Shown here: piece after piece, positions 54,556-64,000 of the stretch
Layout: the number at the start of each line of letters is the position of its first letter
How positions within the stretch are numbered: the first letter of the stretch is position 1
The notes under the pieces: generated by a model
Database searches by the model: none
The model's input: the letters and a program-made list of their open reading frames with translations, nothing else
What the model was told of the DNA's origin: nothing
Assembly: GCF_023806625.1 (NCBI RefSeq)
Contig: NZ_JAMTDX010000027.1
Location: 1 to 64,000 of the forward strand
Direction of reading: 5' to 3'
Source: Accumulibacter sp.
GTDB taxonomy: Bacteria > Pseudomonadota > Gammaproteobacteria > Burkholderiales > Rhodocyclaceae
Length of the DNA stretch: 64,000 nt
Translations under genes and position numbers: made by a program

Positions 54556-55986
54556 TTATAGCACTGCGGCGGCATGCTCGGCGAGGCGGGAGCGCTCGCC
54601 GCGCTGCAGCGTGACATGGCCGGCATGCGGCCAGCCCTTGAAGCGGTCGACGACGTAGGTCAGGCCGGAACTGCCTTCGGTGAGGTACGGCGTGTCGATC
54701 TGGGCGATGTTGCCGAGGCAGACGACCTTCGTACCTGGTCCGGCGCGCGTGATCAGCGTCCTCATCTGCTTGGGCGTCAGGTTCTGGGCCTCGTCGATGA
54801 TCAGGAACTTGTTGAGGAAGGTGCGGCCGCGCATGAAATTGAGCGACTTGATCCGGATCCGGTTGCGCACCAGGTCACGCGTCGCTGCCCGACCCCAGTC
54901 TCCAGCATCGTCGTCGCCTCTCGTCAGCACCTCGAGATTGTCCTCGAGGGCGCCCATCCACGGGCTCATCTTTTCCTCTTCGGTTCCCGGCAGGAAGCCG
55001 ATGTCCTCGCCGACCGGGACGGTCACCCGGGTGACGATGATCTCGCCGTAGCGCTTGCTGTCGAGCACCTGAGTCAGGCCGGACGCCAGGGTCAGCAGCG
55101 TCTTGCCCGTGCCGGCCTGGCCGAGCAGGGTGACGAAATCGACGTCCGGATTCATCAGCAGGTTGAGCGCGAAGTTCTGCTCGCGGTTGCGTGCAGTGAT
55201 GCCCCAGACCCCGTTCTTGGGATGTGTGTAATCGACCAGCGTCTCGATCTCTGCCGTTCTGCCGGTCGTCTGCCGGACGATCGCCTGCAGCGCACCTTCT
55301 TCCTGCTGGAAGACGAACTGATTGACCAGCAGGTCGGCGCAGAACGGTCCGCTGATCCGGTAGAGCGTGCGTCCGTCCTTTTTCCTCGCCTCGACGTCCT
55401 GACCACAACGGTCCCAGAAGTCGCTCGGCAGTTCGCGCATGCCGGTATACAGCAGGTCGCTGTCCTCGAGAACCTTGTCGTTGTAGTAATCCTGTGCCAG
55501 GAGCCCGAGTGCGCGTGCCTTGATGCGCATGTTGATGTCCTTGGACACGAGGATCACCGGGCGCTCCGGATGGCGTCGCTGGAGGTGGATGATCACCGCC
55601 AGGATCTGGTTGTCGGCCCTCGCCGTCGGCAGGCCGGCCGGGAGGTCGCCGGGGATGGCCTCGGTCTGCAGGAAGAGGCGACCGCTGGCCAGCCCGTGCG
55701 ACGGGCCGTGGAGAGGGATTCCCGGGTCGATGGGTCCGGGGACGCTGCTGACGATTTCGTCGAGCGTGCGCGTCACCTGGCGCGCGTTGCGAGCGATCTC
55801 CGACAGGCCCTTCTTGTGGTTGTCGAGTTCCTCGAGGGTCATGATCGGCAGAAAGACGTCGTGTTCCTCGAAGCGGTAGACGCTGGTCGGATCGTGCATC
55901 AGCACGTTGGTGTCGAGGACGAAGAGCTTGCCAGGCCGCTCGTCGGCCTGCTCGGTTTCGCTCCGGATGGGTGGGGTGTGCGGCAT
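54556..55986 (-). CDS. PhoH-like protein with PIN domain (PhoH2 type)
   Basis: A 476-residue protein with an N-terminal PIN nuclease domain (LFVLDTNVLMHDPTSVYRFE, VILVSKDINMRIKARAL) and a C-terminal PhoH helicase-like ATPase (Walker A GQAGTGKTLLTL, LIIDEAQNLTPKQM). PIN-PhoH proteins couple RNA unwinding with cleavage. The likely own start is ATG 55986, but no stop separates it from the peroxiredoxin gene upstream: the frame is open from 56481 to 54556, giving a possible 641-residue fusion. Confidence 0.9.
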   Translation of the reverse strand: MPHTPPIRSETEQADERPGKLFVLDTNVLMHDPTSVYRFEEHDVFLPIMTLEELDNHKKGLSEIARNARQVTRTLDEIVSSVPGPIDPGIPLHGPSHGLASGRLFLQTEAIPGDLPAGLPTARADNQILAVIIHLQRRHPERPVILVSKDINMRIKARALGLLAQDYYNDKVLEDSDLLYTGMRELPSDFWDRCGQDVEARKKDGRTLYRISGPFCADLLVNQFVFQQEEGALQAIVRQTTGRTAEIETLVDYTHPKNGVWGITARNREQNFALNLLMNPDVDFVTLLGQAGTGKTLLTLASGLTQVLDSKRYGEIIVTRVTVPVGEDIGFLPGTEEEKMSPWMGALEDNLEVLTRGDDDAGDWGRAATRDLVRNRIRIKSLNFMRGRTFLNKFLIIDEAQNLTPKQMRTLITRAGPGTKVVCLGNIAQIDTPYLTEGSSGLTYVVDRFKGWPHAGHVTLQRGERSRLAEHAAAVL

Positions 55987-56021
55987 GTGGGGAAGCTGCA
56001 GAAGGGATCGGTCCGGGACGA

Positions 56022-56481
56022 TCAGAGGCTGGTCACGAAGTCGAGAAAGAACTTCCTGCGCGTGGCCGGAGACCTTCACGCCGCGCCATTCGCGGCGCAG
56101 GACGCCGTTGCCGTCGATGACGAAAGTGCTGCGTTCGATGCCCCGGACCTGTTTGCCGTACATCGACTTCATCCGGATGACCGAGAATCGCGTACACAGC
56201 GATTCGTCGCTGTCCGAGAGCAGCACGAACGGCAGCGCTTCCTTGGTCCGGAAGTTCTCGTGAGCCCGGAGGCTGTCGCGCGAGACGCCAGCGATGATCG
56301 CGCCGGCCTCGACGAACTGCGGATGAAGGTCGCGGAATTCTTTAGCCTCGCTGGTGCAACCGGGCGTACTGTCCTTGGGGTAAAAATAGAGGACGACGAT
56401 GCTGCCCCGGCAGGCCGAGAGGCTGAAGGTCTGACCGCCGGTTGCGGGAAGGCTGAAATCATCTACGGGCTGATCGATCAT
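56022..56481 (-). CDS. bcp: Peroxiredoxin Bcp (PrxQ type), end frameshifted
   Basis: Thiol peroxidase with the peroxidatic Cys42 in STPGCTSEAKEFRD and the conserved LSDSDESLCTRF and SMYGKQVRGIERSTFVID. The natural ending QEVLDFVTSL and its TGA (56024-56022) are present but out of frame, because TTCT is duplicated in tandem at 56051-56044 (minus strand). Without the extra 4 bp the protein is 151 residues, the family size. With them the frame runs on into phoH. The fold and active site are intact. Confidence 0.85.
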
Positions 56482-56622
56482 GGCGGGCTTTCGCACGGGA
56501 GAGGGAAGATTGTTGTAACAAACGCCGGTGCTGGTCAAGCCGGTCGAGCCCGGATTCCGCTCGCGGGATCCGGGTGGGGTGCGCTCTCCCGTTCGCCCGG
56601 GACACTTGCTTTTTTCCGGTGA

Positions 56623-56638
56623 CTGTACAAAAATACAG
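56623..56638 (+). promoter_or_regulatory. LexA (SOS) box
   Basis: CTGT-ACAAAAAT-ACAG, a perfect CTGT-N8-ACAG match, 23 bp before the lexA ATG. It should give autoregulation of lexA and, through co-transcription, SOS control of imuA-imuB. Confidence 0.9.
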
Positions 56639-56661
56639 TATCTGAAAAAGGGAACCGGCCG

Positions 56662-57264
56662 ATGCTCAGGATCACGCCGCGACAACAGGAAATACTCGAC
56701 TTCATCCGCAACGCGCTGGAAACGTTTGGCGCACCGCCGACGCGGGCCGAGATTGCCAGTGCCTTCGGTTTCGCCTCGCACAATGCCGCAGAAGAGCACC
56801 TCAAGGCGCTGGCCAGGAAGGGCTTCATCATTCTCGAACCGGGCTCGGCGCGCGGCATCAGGCTGGCCGAACAGATCGGCCTGCCGTTGATCGGCAGCGT
56901 CGCTGCCGGCAGCCCCATCCTGGCGACGGAGAACATTCTGCGGCGCTACGCGCTCGATGCAAACCTGTTCACTCCGCGCGCCGATTTCCTGTTGCGCGTG
57001 CGCGGCCTGTCGATGATCGATGCCGGCATTCTCGACGGCGACCTGCTCGCCGTCCACCGGAGCAGCGATGCGCGCAATGGCCAGATCGTCGTCGCCCGCC
57101 TCGACGACGAAGTGACGGTCAAGCGTTTCCGTCAGCGGGGCGGTGTGGTCGAACTGATCGCCGAGAATCCCGATTTCCAGCCGATCGTCGTCGATACGCG
57201 CAGGCGCGCCCTGTTCATCGAGGGGCTTGCCGTCGGGCTGATTCGCGGCAGCGAGGCGATGTGA
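56662..57264 (+). CDS. lexA: SOS repressor LexA
   Basis: Repressor of 200 residues: winged helix-turn-helix (1-65, [20 protein letters not shown]), self-cleavage site Ala82-Gly83 (SVAAGSP), and Ser117/Lys154 catalytic pair ([18 protein letters not shown]). It is preceded by its own operator and followed by imuA after 19 bp. Confidence 0.97.
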   Translation: MLRITPRQQEILDFIRNALETFGAPPTRAEIASAFGFASHNAAEEHLKALARKGFIILEPGSARGIRLAEQIGLPLIGSVAAGSPILATENILRRYALDANLFTPRADFLLRVRGLSMIDAGILDGDLLAVHRSSDARNGQIVVARLDDEVTVKRFRQRGGVVELIAENPDFQPIVVDTRRRALFIEGLAVGLIRGSEAM

Positions 57265-57283
57265 ACGCGTCCGGTTCCGTCAG

Positions 57284-57967
57284 ATGTCCTTGCCACCGAC
57301 CTTGGCGAAGATTCTCGAGCGTTCCGATGTCTGGCGTGGGAACACGCTGGCCAGCGCACTGTTGCCGGGGGTACCAACGGGGTTCTCCGGACTCGACCGG
57401 GAGTTGCCCGGTGGCGGCTGGCCGCGTGGTGCACTGACCGAACTGCTGCCGGCGCGGCGTGGCGTGGGTGAATTGAGCCTGCTCCTGCCGGCTCTGGTGC
57501 GTCTTTCGAAGGATGAACTGGCCTGGATCGTCTGCGTTGCTCCCCCCTATCCGCTCTACGCTCCCGCACTCGACGAGAGCGGGGTCGATCTGTCCCGTCT
57601 GCTGATCGCCAGCGCTCCCGGTCGTGATGCGGCCTGGGCCTGTGAGCGTTCGCTGCGCGCCGAGGGTGTCGGGGCGGTGATTGCCTGGTTGCCCGAAGTT
57701 TCAGCAGACTCGCTCCGCCGTCTGCAGCTGGCCGCTGAAGCGAGTGCTTCGCTGCTCTTCGTCTTCCGCCCGCCGACTTGTGCGCTCCAGCCCTCACCGG
57801 CGCCGCTGCGCCTGGCGCTTGAAGGAGGGGGCGGGGGGCTGATCGTCCATCTGCTCAAACGCCGTGGTGGCACGCAGCCGCTGCCTTTGCCGATTGTCAT
57901 CCCGCGTCCGGCAGTGCTGAAGTCCTCTGCGGAGACGGTCGCCAACAGGGCAGCATTTCCGGCCTGA
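57284..57967 (+). CDS. imuA: Translesion mutagenesis protein ImuA
   Basis: RecA/SulA-like protein of 227 residues, accessory factor of the ImuA-ImuB-DnaE2 mutasome. The start region (VWRGNTLASALLPGVPTGFSGLDRELPGGGWPRG, in part) is typical. No complete Walker A motif is visible, as in other ImuA proteins. It lies between lexA and imuB. Confidence 0.88.
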   Translation: MSLPPTLAKILERSDVWRGNTLASALLPGVPTGFSGLDRELPGGGWPRGALTELLPARRGVGELSLLLPALVRLSKDELAWIVCVAPPYPLYAPALDESGVDLSRLLIASAPGRDAAWACERSLRAEGVGAVIAWLPEVSADSLRRLQLAAEASASLLFVFRPPTCALQPSPAPLRLALEGGGGGLIVHLLKRRGGTQPLPLPIVIPRPAVLKSSAETVANRAAFPA

Positions 57968-58076
57968 CCGCGTAGCGAGCAGGCCGAGATTCCGGTCGCC
58001 CTCGGCTCCGGCGAGCCGACCTCCTTCACGGAGGGCGCTGCGAACTGGTGGCGGCCCCGTGCTTTGCCTGACAGTC

Positions 58077-59552
58077 ATGCTCTGGCTCGTTCTCTATCTG
58101 CCACGTCTGCCACTCGAAGTCTTCCCCCGCCTGTCTTCGCCTGGAGCGATCATCAGCCGCGAGCGGGTCGTGGTTGCCGATGAGGCCGCGACATCGGCTG
58201 GTGTCGTGCCGGGTTTGCGGTTGGCCGAGGCGTGGGCCTTTGTGCCGCACCTGGCCGTTCAGGAACGCGATCCGGTACGCGAGCAACTGGCTCTCGATCG
58301 GCTCGCCTGCTGGGCTGGCAGCTTCACTTCCGAAGTCTGCTGTCGGCCGCCAGCAACGCTGCTCCTCGAGGTGGCCGGATCGCTGAACCTCTTTGGCGGT
58401 GCCGAAGCCCTGTTCAGGCGCGTCGTTTTCGGCTGTTCCGGACAGGGTTTCACACCGCAGGCAGCGCTGGCGCCTACTCCTCTCGCCGCCCAGTGGCTGG
58501 CCCTTGCCGGAGACGATCGGCCATGTCTCGACAAAGGTGAACTGGCGGGTCGCCTCGGCTGCCTGCCATTGACCGTGCTGGGTCTGTCGGTTCAGGATCA
58601 CCTGCGTCTCGGCCGTTTCGGGGTGCGTTCGCTGGCCGGTCTGTTCGAGTTGCCACGAGCCGGACTGGCACGCCGGCTCGGTTCCGTTCTGGCCGCCGAT
58701 CTGGGGCGGGCACTGGGCGACCTGCCTGACCCACGGCCACGTTTTGCTTTCCCGGAGCGTTTCGTCGAGCGGCTCGAACTGCCTGCACGGGTGGACAGCG
58801 CGCCCGCTCTCGGCTTCACCGGCCGTCGCCTGGTGGCGAGCCTGTGCGGCTGGCTGGCTGCGCGTGGGGCGGCAATCCGCGAATGCTCTTTTGTCCTCGA
58901 CCACCCGCGAGGAGCAGGGCAGTGGCCAGTAACGACGCTGAAGCTCGGTTTCTCGGGTGCGACCCGCGATGCCGAGCGGATCGGTCGCGTGTTCATCGAG
59001 CGACTGCAGCGCCTCGAACTGGTGGCTCCTGTCGAGCAGATCGGTTTGCAGGCCGGAGAGATCGAAGCTCTTTCGGGTCATACGGCAGGACTGTTTGGCG
59101 ACCGGGGCGAGGAGGCGGGTGGCGAGTCGCTGGCCGTACTCGTCGAGCGCCTGCAGGCGCGGCTTGGGCAGGACAGAGTGCATGCGTTATCGGTGGCCAC
59201 CGAGCACCGCCCCGAGAATGCCTCGAGGCAGGTTGCGCCGCAGATCGTCGCCGGCCGAGCGAGCGGATTGCGCGCGTCAGGCATGCGGCGGACTCCTTGC
59301 GGCCCGCGTCCGTTATGGCTCTTGGCCAGGCCGCAGCCCTTGTCCGAAGCGGCTGGAAGACCTGTGTGCGGCGGCCCGTTGCAGCTCCTGGCCGGGCCGG
59401 AACGGATCGAGAGCGGCTGGTGGGACGCTGCCGAGCCGGCAGCCATCGGCGACGTGCGTCGCGACTATTTTGTGGCTGTCTCGGTACGTTCGGAATGGCT
59501 ATGGATCTTTCGCAGTCGTGCCGGATGGTTCCTGCACGGCGTATTCGCCTGA
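58077..59552 (+). CDS. imuB: Y-family polymerase-like protein ImuB
   Basis: A 491-residue Y-family homologue that lacks the catalytic acidic residues and acts as hub of the mutasome (LYLPRLPLEVFPR start; GLRLAEAWAFVP; SLNLFGGAEALFRRV; QPLSEAAGRPVCGGPLQLL near the end). DnaE2, the polymerase of the system, is not next to it here. The ATG at 58077 is chosen by fit to the family; an in-frame start 18 bp upstream is possible. Confidence 0.9.
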   Translation: MLWLVLYLPRLPLEVFPRLSSPGAIISRERVVVADEAATSAGVVPGLRLAEAWAFVPHLAVQERDPVREQLALDRLACWAGSFTSEVCCRPPATLLLEVAGSLNLFGGAEALFRRVVFGCSGQGFTPQAALAPTPLAAQWLALAGDDRPCLDKGELAGRLGCLPLTVLGLSVQDHLRLGRFGVRSLAGLFELPRAGLARRLGSVLAADLGRALGDLPDPRPRFAFPERFVERLELPARVDSAPALGFTGRRLVASLCGWLAARGAAIRECSFVLDHPRGAGQWPVTTLKLGFSGATRDAERIGRVFIERLQRLELVAPVEQIGLQAGEIEALSGHTAGLFGDRGEEAGGESLAVLVERLQARLGQDRVHALSVATEHRPENASRQVAPQIVAGRASGLRASGMRRTPCGPRPLWLLARPQPLSEAAGRPVCGGPLQLLAGPERIESGWWDAAEPAAIGDVRRDYFVAVSVRSEWLWIFRSRAGWFLHGVFA

Positions 59553-59775
59553 GCGACCGTCGGCAGTCGCCGTGACCGGGTGACGACGTCGGGCGTCAGC
59601 GAACGACAAGGGAACCACGTGCGACACTGGAGAAAGACGCGGCCGACTGCGCACGCGCCCCTCGAGGCCACCCAGGCCGTTGTCTTCCCTGATTTTGCTG
59701 GAATTATCCGGGTCCTGTTCCTATACTGTGACCGTGTCAACCAGAAAAGTCAGCCGTTTCGTGGAGAGTCGCGCA

Positions 59776-60213
59776 ATGGAGATCAACCTGCTCGGTGTGT
59801 TGCCGGAGGCCCTGCTGATCGATCTGCCGGAGATCGATGTGCAGCACGAAGAGATCTTCCGACGCATCGAGCAGCTCAAGGCCGACTGTTACGGCAGTGG
59901 TCCGGTCTCCTTCGACGAGTTCGACGGCCTGCTCGATTACCTGAAGTATCACTTCTCGACCGAAGAGAGCGTCGCTGCCGAGGCCGGCGCCAGTTTTGGC
60001 GAGCACGCCAAGATTCACCGCCAGAATTTGCGCAAGCTGAGAAAGGCTTTCGATGAAGTCCGCCAGGGCACACGCGACGTGCATTCCTTCCTGCGCTACG
60101 TGGAGTACTGGTTCGAGCGTCACATCAACGAGGAAGACAAGCCTTTCGCCAGCAGTGTCCGGGAATGTCGGCTGAAGTCGCCGGTCGCGATCTTGCCTGA
60201 AAGCGGTCCCTGA
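59776..60213 (+). CDS. Bacteriohemerythrin-like protein
   Basis: A 145-residue four-helix protein with a di-iron ligand set: His24 (DVQHEEIF), His59 and Glu63 (YHFSTEE), His77/His81 (GEHAKIH), His116 and Asp121 (RHINEED). Hemerythrins bind O2 for storage or sensing. The ATG at 59776 follows GGAGAG; upstream in-frame residues lack homology. Confidence 0.87.
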   Translation: MEINLLGVLPEALLIDLPEIDVQHEEIFRRIEQLKADCYGSGPVSFDEFDGLLDYLKYHFSTEESVAAEAGASFGEHAKIHRQNLRKLRKAFDEVRQGTRDVHSFLRYVEYWFERHINEEDKPFASSVRECRLKSPVAILPESGP

Positions 60214-60502
60214 ACGCGCGCGCAAGGAGACCCGCCATCCCGTGAATTCACTCGTGCCGACCGCCGGCACGTCGCGCGGCCGAATCGCTTCCGTTTGCCT
60301 CCCTTGTCGATCGAAGACCTTCCTGTTCAGCGCCCGGATCCGGCCCCCCACCTGGCTGCCGCCGATTCTTTTTTTGCGTTCTTTCGAGCATTCTGGCAAG
60401 CTGACAGGCACAGCTGCCAGAGGTCCCGCACTCGCCAGTACACCCCTCCTCAGGAGCCGTCAGCCGACGGTTCGACCATCCATCCATGAGCATCGACCGA
60501 AC

Positions 60503-62137
60503 ATGAACATCACCGCCTCCGCTCCCTGGAAGGCTGTTGAAGCGCACCGGCAGTCGCTCTCGTCCGTGCACCTCCGACAGCTTTTTTCTCGCGATCCCGA
60601 TCGTGCTGCTGCCCTCTCGCTTGCTTTCGACGGCATCCTCTTCGACTTCTCGAAGCAGCGCGTCGATCCCTCGACGATCTCGCTGCTTTCCGCGCTCGCC
60701 CGCGAGGCGCGCCTCGACGAGTGGACCGAACGGATGTTCAGCGGCGAGCCGATCAACGCCAGCGAGGACCGTTCGGTACTCCACGTCGCCTTGCGCCGAT
60801 CGGCCGGTCCGTTCCCCAGTGCCGAGTTCGACGTCATGGGTGACGTTCTGGCGACGCGGCGCCGGATGATCGCCTTTGCCGACAGTCTTCGTTCGGGTAC
60901 GGCGCTCGGTTTCACCGGGATGCCGATCCGCAACGTCGTGAACATCGGCATTGGGGGCTCCGACCTCGGTCCGAAGATGCTCGGCTGTGCGTTGCGCTCG
61001 ATCGCCCATCCGGCGCTCGCCGTGCACTATGTGTCCAATCTCGATGGCGCCCAGCTGGCGCCGTTGCTGCAGACGCTCGACCCGCGCACCACGCTGTTCC
61101 TGCTCGCCAGCAAGACCTTCACCACGCAGGAAACGATGCTCAATGCGCAGACGGCGCGCGAGTGGCTGGTCGCCAACCTCGGTGATGCGCATGCCGTTTC
61201 GCGGCACTTCGCCGCCCTGACCGCGAAACCCGAAAGGGCGATCCAGTTCGGCATCCGCGAAGAAGCGATTTTCCCGCTTTGGGACTGGGTTGGCGGTCGC
61301 TTCTCGCTGTGGTCGGCCGTCGGACTGGCGCTGATGATCGCCATCGGGCCCCAGGCCTTCGCCGAGCTTCTCGAAGGCGCCGAGCGGATGGACGAGCATT
61401 TCCGCAGCGCGCCCTACGAGCAGAACCTGCCGGTGGTCATGGCGCTGATCGGGATCTGGAACACGAATTTCCTCGGCGCAACCAGCTATGCGGTGCTGCC
61501 GTACAACGAGTCGCTGAAGTACTTCCCTTCATTCCTGCAGCAACTCGAGATGGAGAGCAACGGCAAGTCGGTGGGTATCGATGGCAAGCCGCTGGCCTGT
61601 GTCGCGAACCCGATCGTCTGGGGCGAACTCGGCAACAACGGGCAGCACGCCTTCTTCCAGCTGCTGCATCAGGGGGGCCGGCTCGTGCCCTGCGATTTCA
61701 TCGCTGCCGTGCGTTCGGATTACCCGCTGCCCGGCCACCAGGAGGCGCTGCTGGCCAACTGCTTCGCGCAGAGCGCCGCGCTGGCCTTCGGCAAGACCGT
61801 CGATGAGGCACTCCTCGAACTCCAGGGCACGATGCCCGAAGAGCAGATCGAGGCGCTGCTTCCGCACAAGGTCTTCCCCGGGAATCAGCCGTCGTCGACG
61901 CTGTTGCTCTCGAGGCTCGACCCCCGGACGCTGGGGTCGCTGGTCGCGCTCTATGAGCACAAGGTGTTCGTCCAGGGAATCATCTGGGGCCTCAATTCGT
62001 TCGACCAGTGGGGAGTGGAACTGGGCAAGGCCGTGGCCAGCAGCATCCTGCCGGCAATCGGCGATCCGCGGCTGGCCGGCAAGTTCGATCCCTCGACACG
62101 CGGCCTGCTGGCGTTCACCAGGCAGTATCTGGCGTAA
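60503..62137 (+). CDS. pgi: Glucose-6-phosphate isomerase
   Basis: Interconverts glucose and fructose 6-phosphates. The 544-residue product has the sugar-phosphate site NIGIGGSDLGP and SKTFTTQET, the signature GGRFSLWSAVGL and GIIWGLNSFDQWGVELGK. The ATG at 60503 begins MNITASAPWKAVEAH; a longer in-frame start at 60242 adds non-homologous sequence. First of a pgi-pgm-glgC set for glycogen metabolism. Confidence 0.97.
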   Translation: MNITASAPWKAVEAHRQSLSSVHLRQLFSRDPDRAAALSLAFDGILFDFSKQRVDPSTISLLSALAREARLDEWTERMFSGEPINASEDRSVLHVALRRSAGPFPSAEFDVMGDVLATRRRMIAFADSLRSGTALGFTGMPIRNVVNIGIGGSDLGPKMLGCALRSIAHPALAVHYVSNLDGAQLAPLLQTLDPRTTLFLLASKTFTTQETMLNAQTAREWLVANLGDAHAVSRHFAALTAKPERAIQFGIREEAIFPLWDWVGGRFSLWSAVGLALMIAIGPQAFAELLEGAERMDEHFRSAPYEQNLPVVMALIGIWNTNFLGATSYAVLPYNESLKYFPSFLQQLEMESNGKSVGIDGKPLACVANPIVWGELGNNGQHAFFQLLHQGGRLVPCDFIAAVRSDYPLPGHQEALLANCFAQSAALAFGKTVDEALLELQGTMPEEQIEALLPHKVFPGNQPSSTLLLSRLDPRTLGSLVALYEHKVFVQGIIWGLNSFDQWGVELGKAVASSILPAIGDPRLAGKFDPSTRGLLAFTRQYLA

Positions 62138-62176
62138 GTCCGTATTCCCCCTGGCGGGACGGCTCAGGGGCGTTGA

Positions 62177-63844
<1,668 letters not shown>

Positions 63845-63910
63845 CCGGAGCGGGCAGAAGCAGCCGGCGCTGGCCGAGGCGATGAATCAGACTCACTAGG
63901 GGGTACGAAG

Positions 63911-64000
63911 ATGGTTGATAGAAAGACATTCCAGTTGCCGCGCCGGGCGATTGCCCTGGTGCTGGCCGGGGGCCGGGGCAGTCGGCTTCATGAACTGACC
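63911..64000 (+). CDS. glgC: Glucose-1-phosphate adenylyltransferase, N-terminal part
   Basis: The first 30 codons only; the gene runs off the window. RRAIALVLAGGRGSRLHELT is the nucleotide-binding start of GlgC, which makes ADP-glucose for glycogen. It lies 66 bp after pgm. Confidence 0.88.
   Translation, partial: MVDRKTFQLPRRAIALVLAGGRGSRLHELT

Noticed and set aside
54574..56622. 682-codon plus-strand frame opposite phoH and bcp
   Set aside because: Antisense shadow; no start signal or homology.
56482..57057. Extension of the Bcp-PhoH frame upstream to 57057
   Set aside because: It runs antisense through lexA and its operator; the peroxiredoxin start at 56481 is clear.

Overview
This 64 kb window is high-GC chromosomal DNA from a betaproteobacterium. 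I infer a Rhodocyclales-like denitrifier, possibly close to 'Candidatus Accumulibacter'. Three kinds of evidence support this: gene orders typical of the class (tRNA-Gln/prs/rplY/pth/ychF; iscR-nifS-iscS-iscU-iscA-hscB-hscA-fdx-iscX; rpsF-priB-rpsR-rplI-dnaB), a cytochrome cd1 nitrite reductase, and a pgi-pgm-glgC glycogen cluster. The genus is inference; no rRNA gene is present.

Layout. 0-4.5 kb: nirS, a c551-type cytochrome, a Dnr-like Crp/Fnr regulator and an old-yellow-enzyme reductase. 4.57-15.5 kb: a decayed genomic island starting just after tRNA-Thr and ending against ychF with the wreck of a P4-type integrase. It carries a type I restriction-modification locus that is chimeric and multiply damaged. 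hsdS is split by a 158-bp Tn5-like MITE, hsdR has an amber codon near its start, a second hsdR 5' end and a truncated RecG-like gene lie in front of it, hsdM carries an in-frame palindromic repeat, and a PIN-domain toxin with a large partner protein sits between hsdS and hsdR. 15.5-19.1 kb: ychF, pth, rplY, prs and tRNA-Gln. 19.3-22.2 kb: a three-domain ACP/AMP-ligase/acyltransferase. 22.2-27.2 kb: a foreign-looking segment with a broken DUF433/DUF5615 toxin-antitoxin pair, a cysteine-type sulfatase and its radical-SAM maturase. It is flanked by an 80-bp duplication of the 3' end of the acyltransferase gene, and an IS91-like transposase remnant lies next to the distal copy.

27-39 kb: housekeeping and accessory genes (gamma carbonic anhydrase, MacB-type ABC exporter, acyl carrier protein phosphodiesterase, outer-membrane channel, an HpaB/AbfD-family flavoprotein, a chemoreceptor preceded by an 11-G tract, typA, a truncated haemoglobin). 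39-48.2 kb: a relic ATPase gene and a complete ISC iron-sulfur cluster operon headed by iscR, with cysE upstream. 48-54.5 kb: trmJ, suhB, the rpsF-dnaB ribosomal/replication operon and a transglutaminase-like protein. 54.5-59.6 kb: phoH and a peroxiredoxin joined by a 4-bp duplication, then an SOS-controlled lexA-imuA-imuB group. 59.7-64 kb: a hemerythrin and pgi, pgm and the start of glgC.

The genes fit a facultative denitrifier that builds glycogen, with full iron-sulfur and SOS systems. The most unusual biology is the type I restriction locus, where a Tn5-related MITE has cut the specificity gene exactly between its two DNA-recognition halves.
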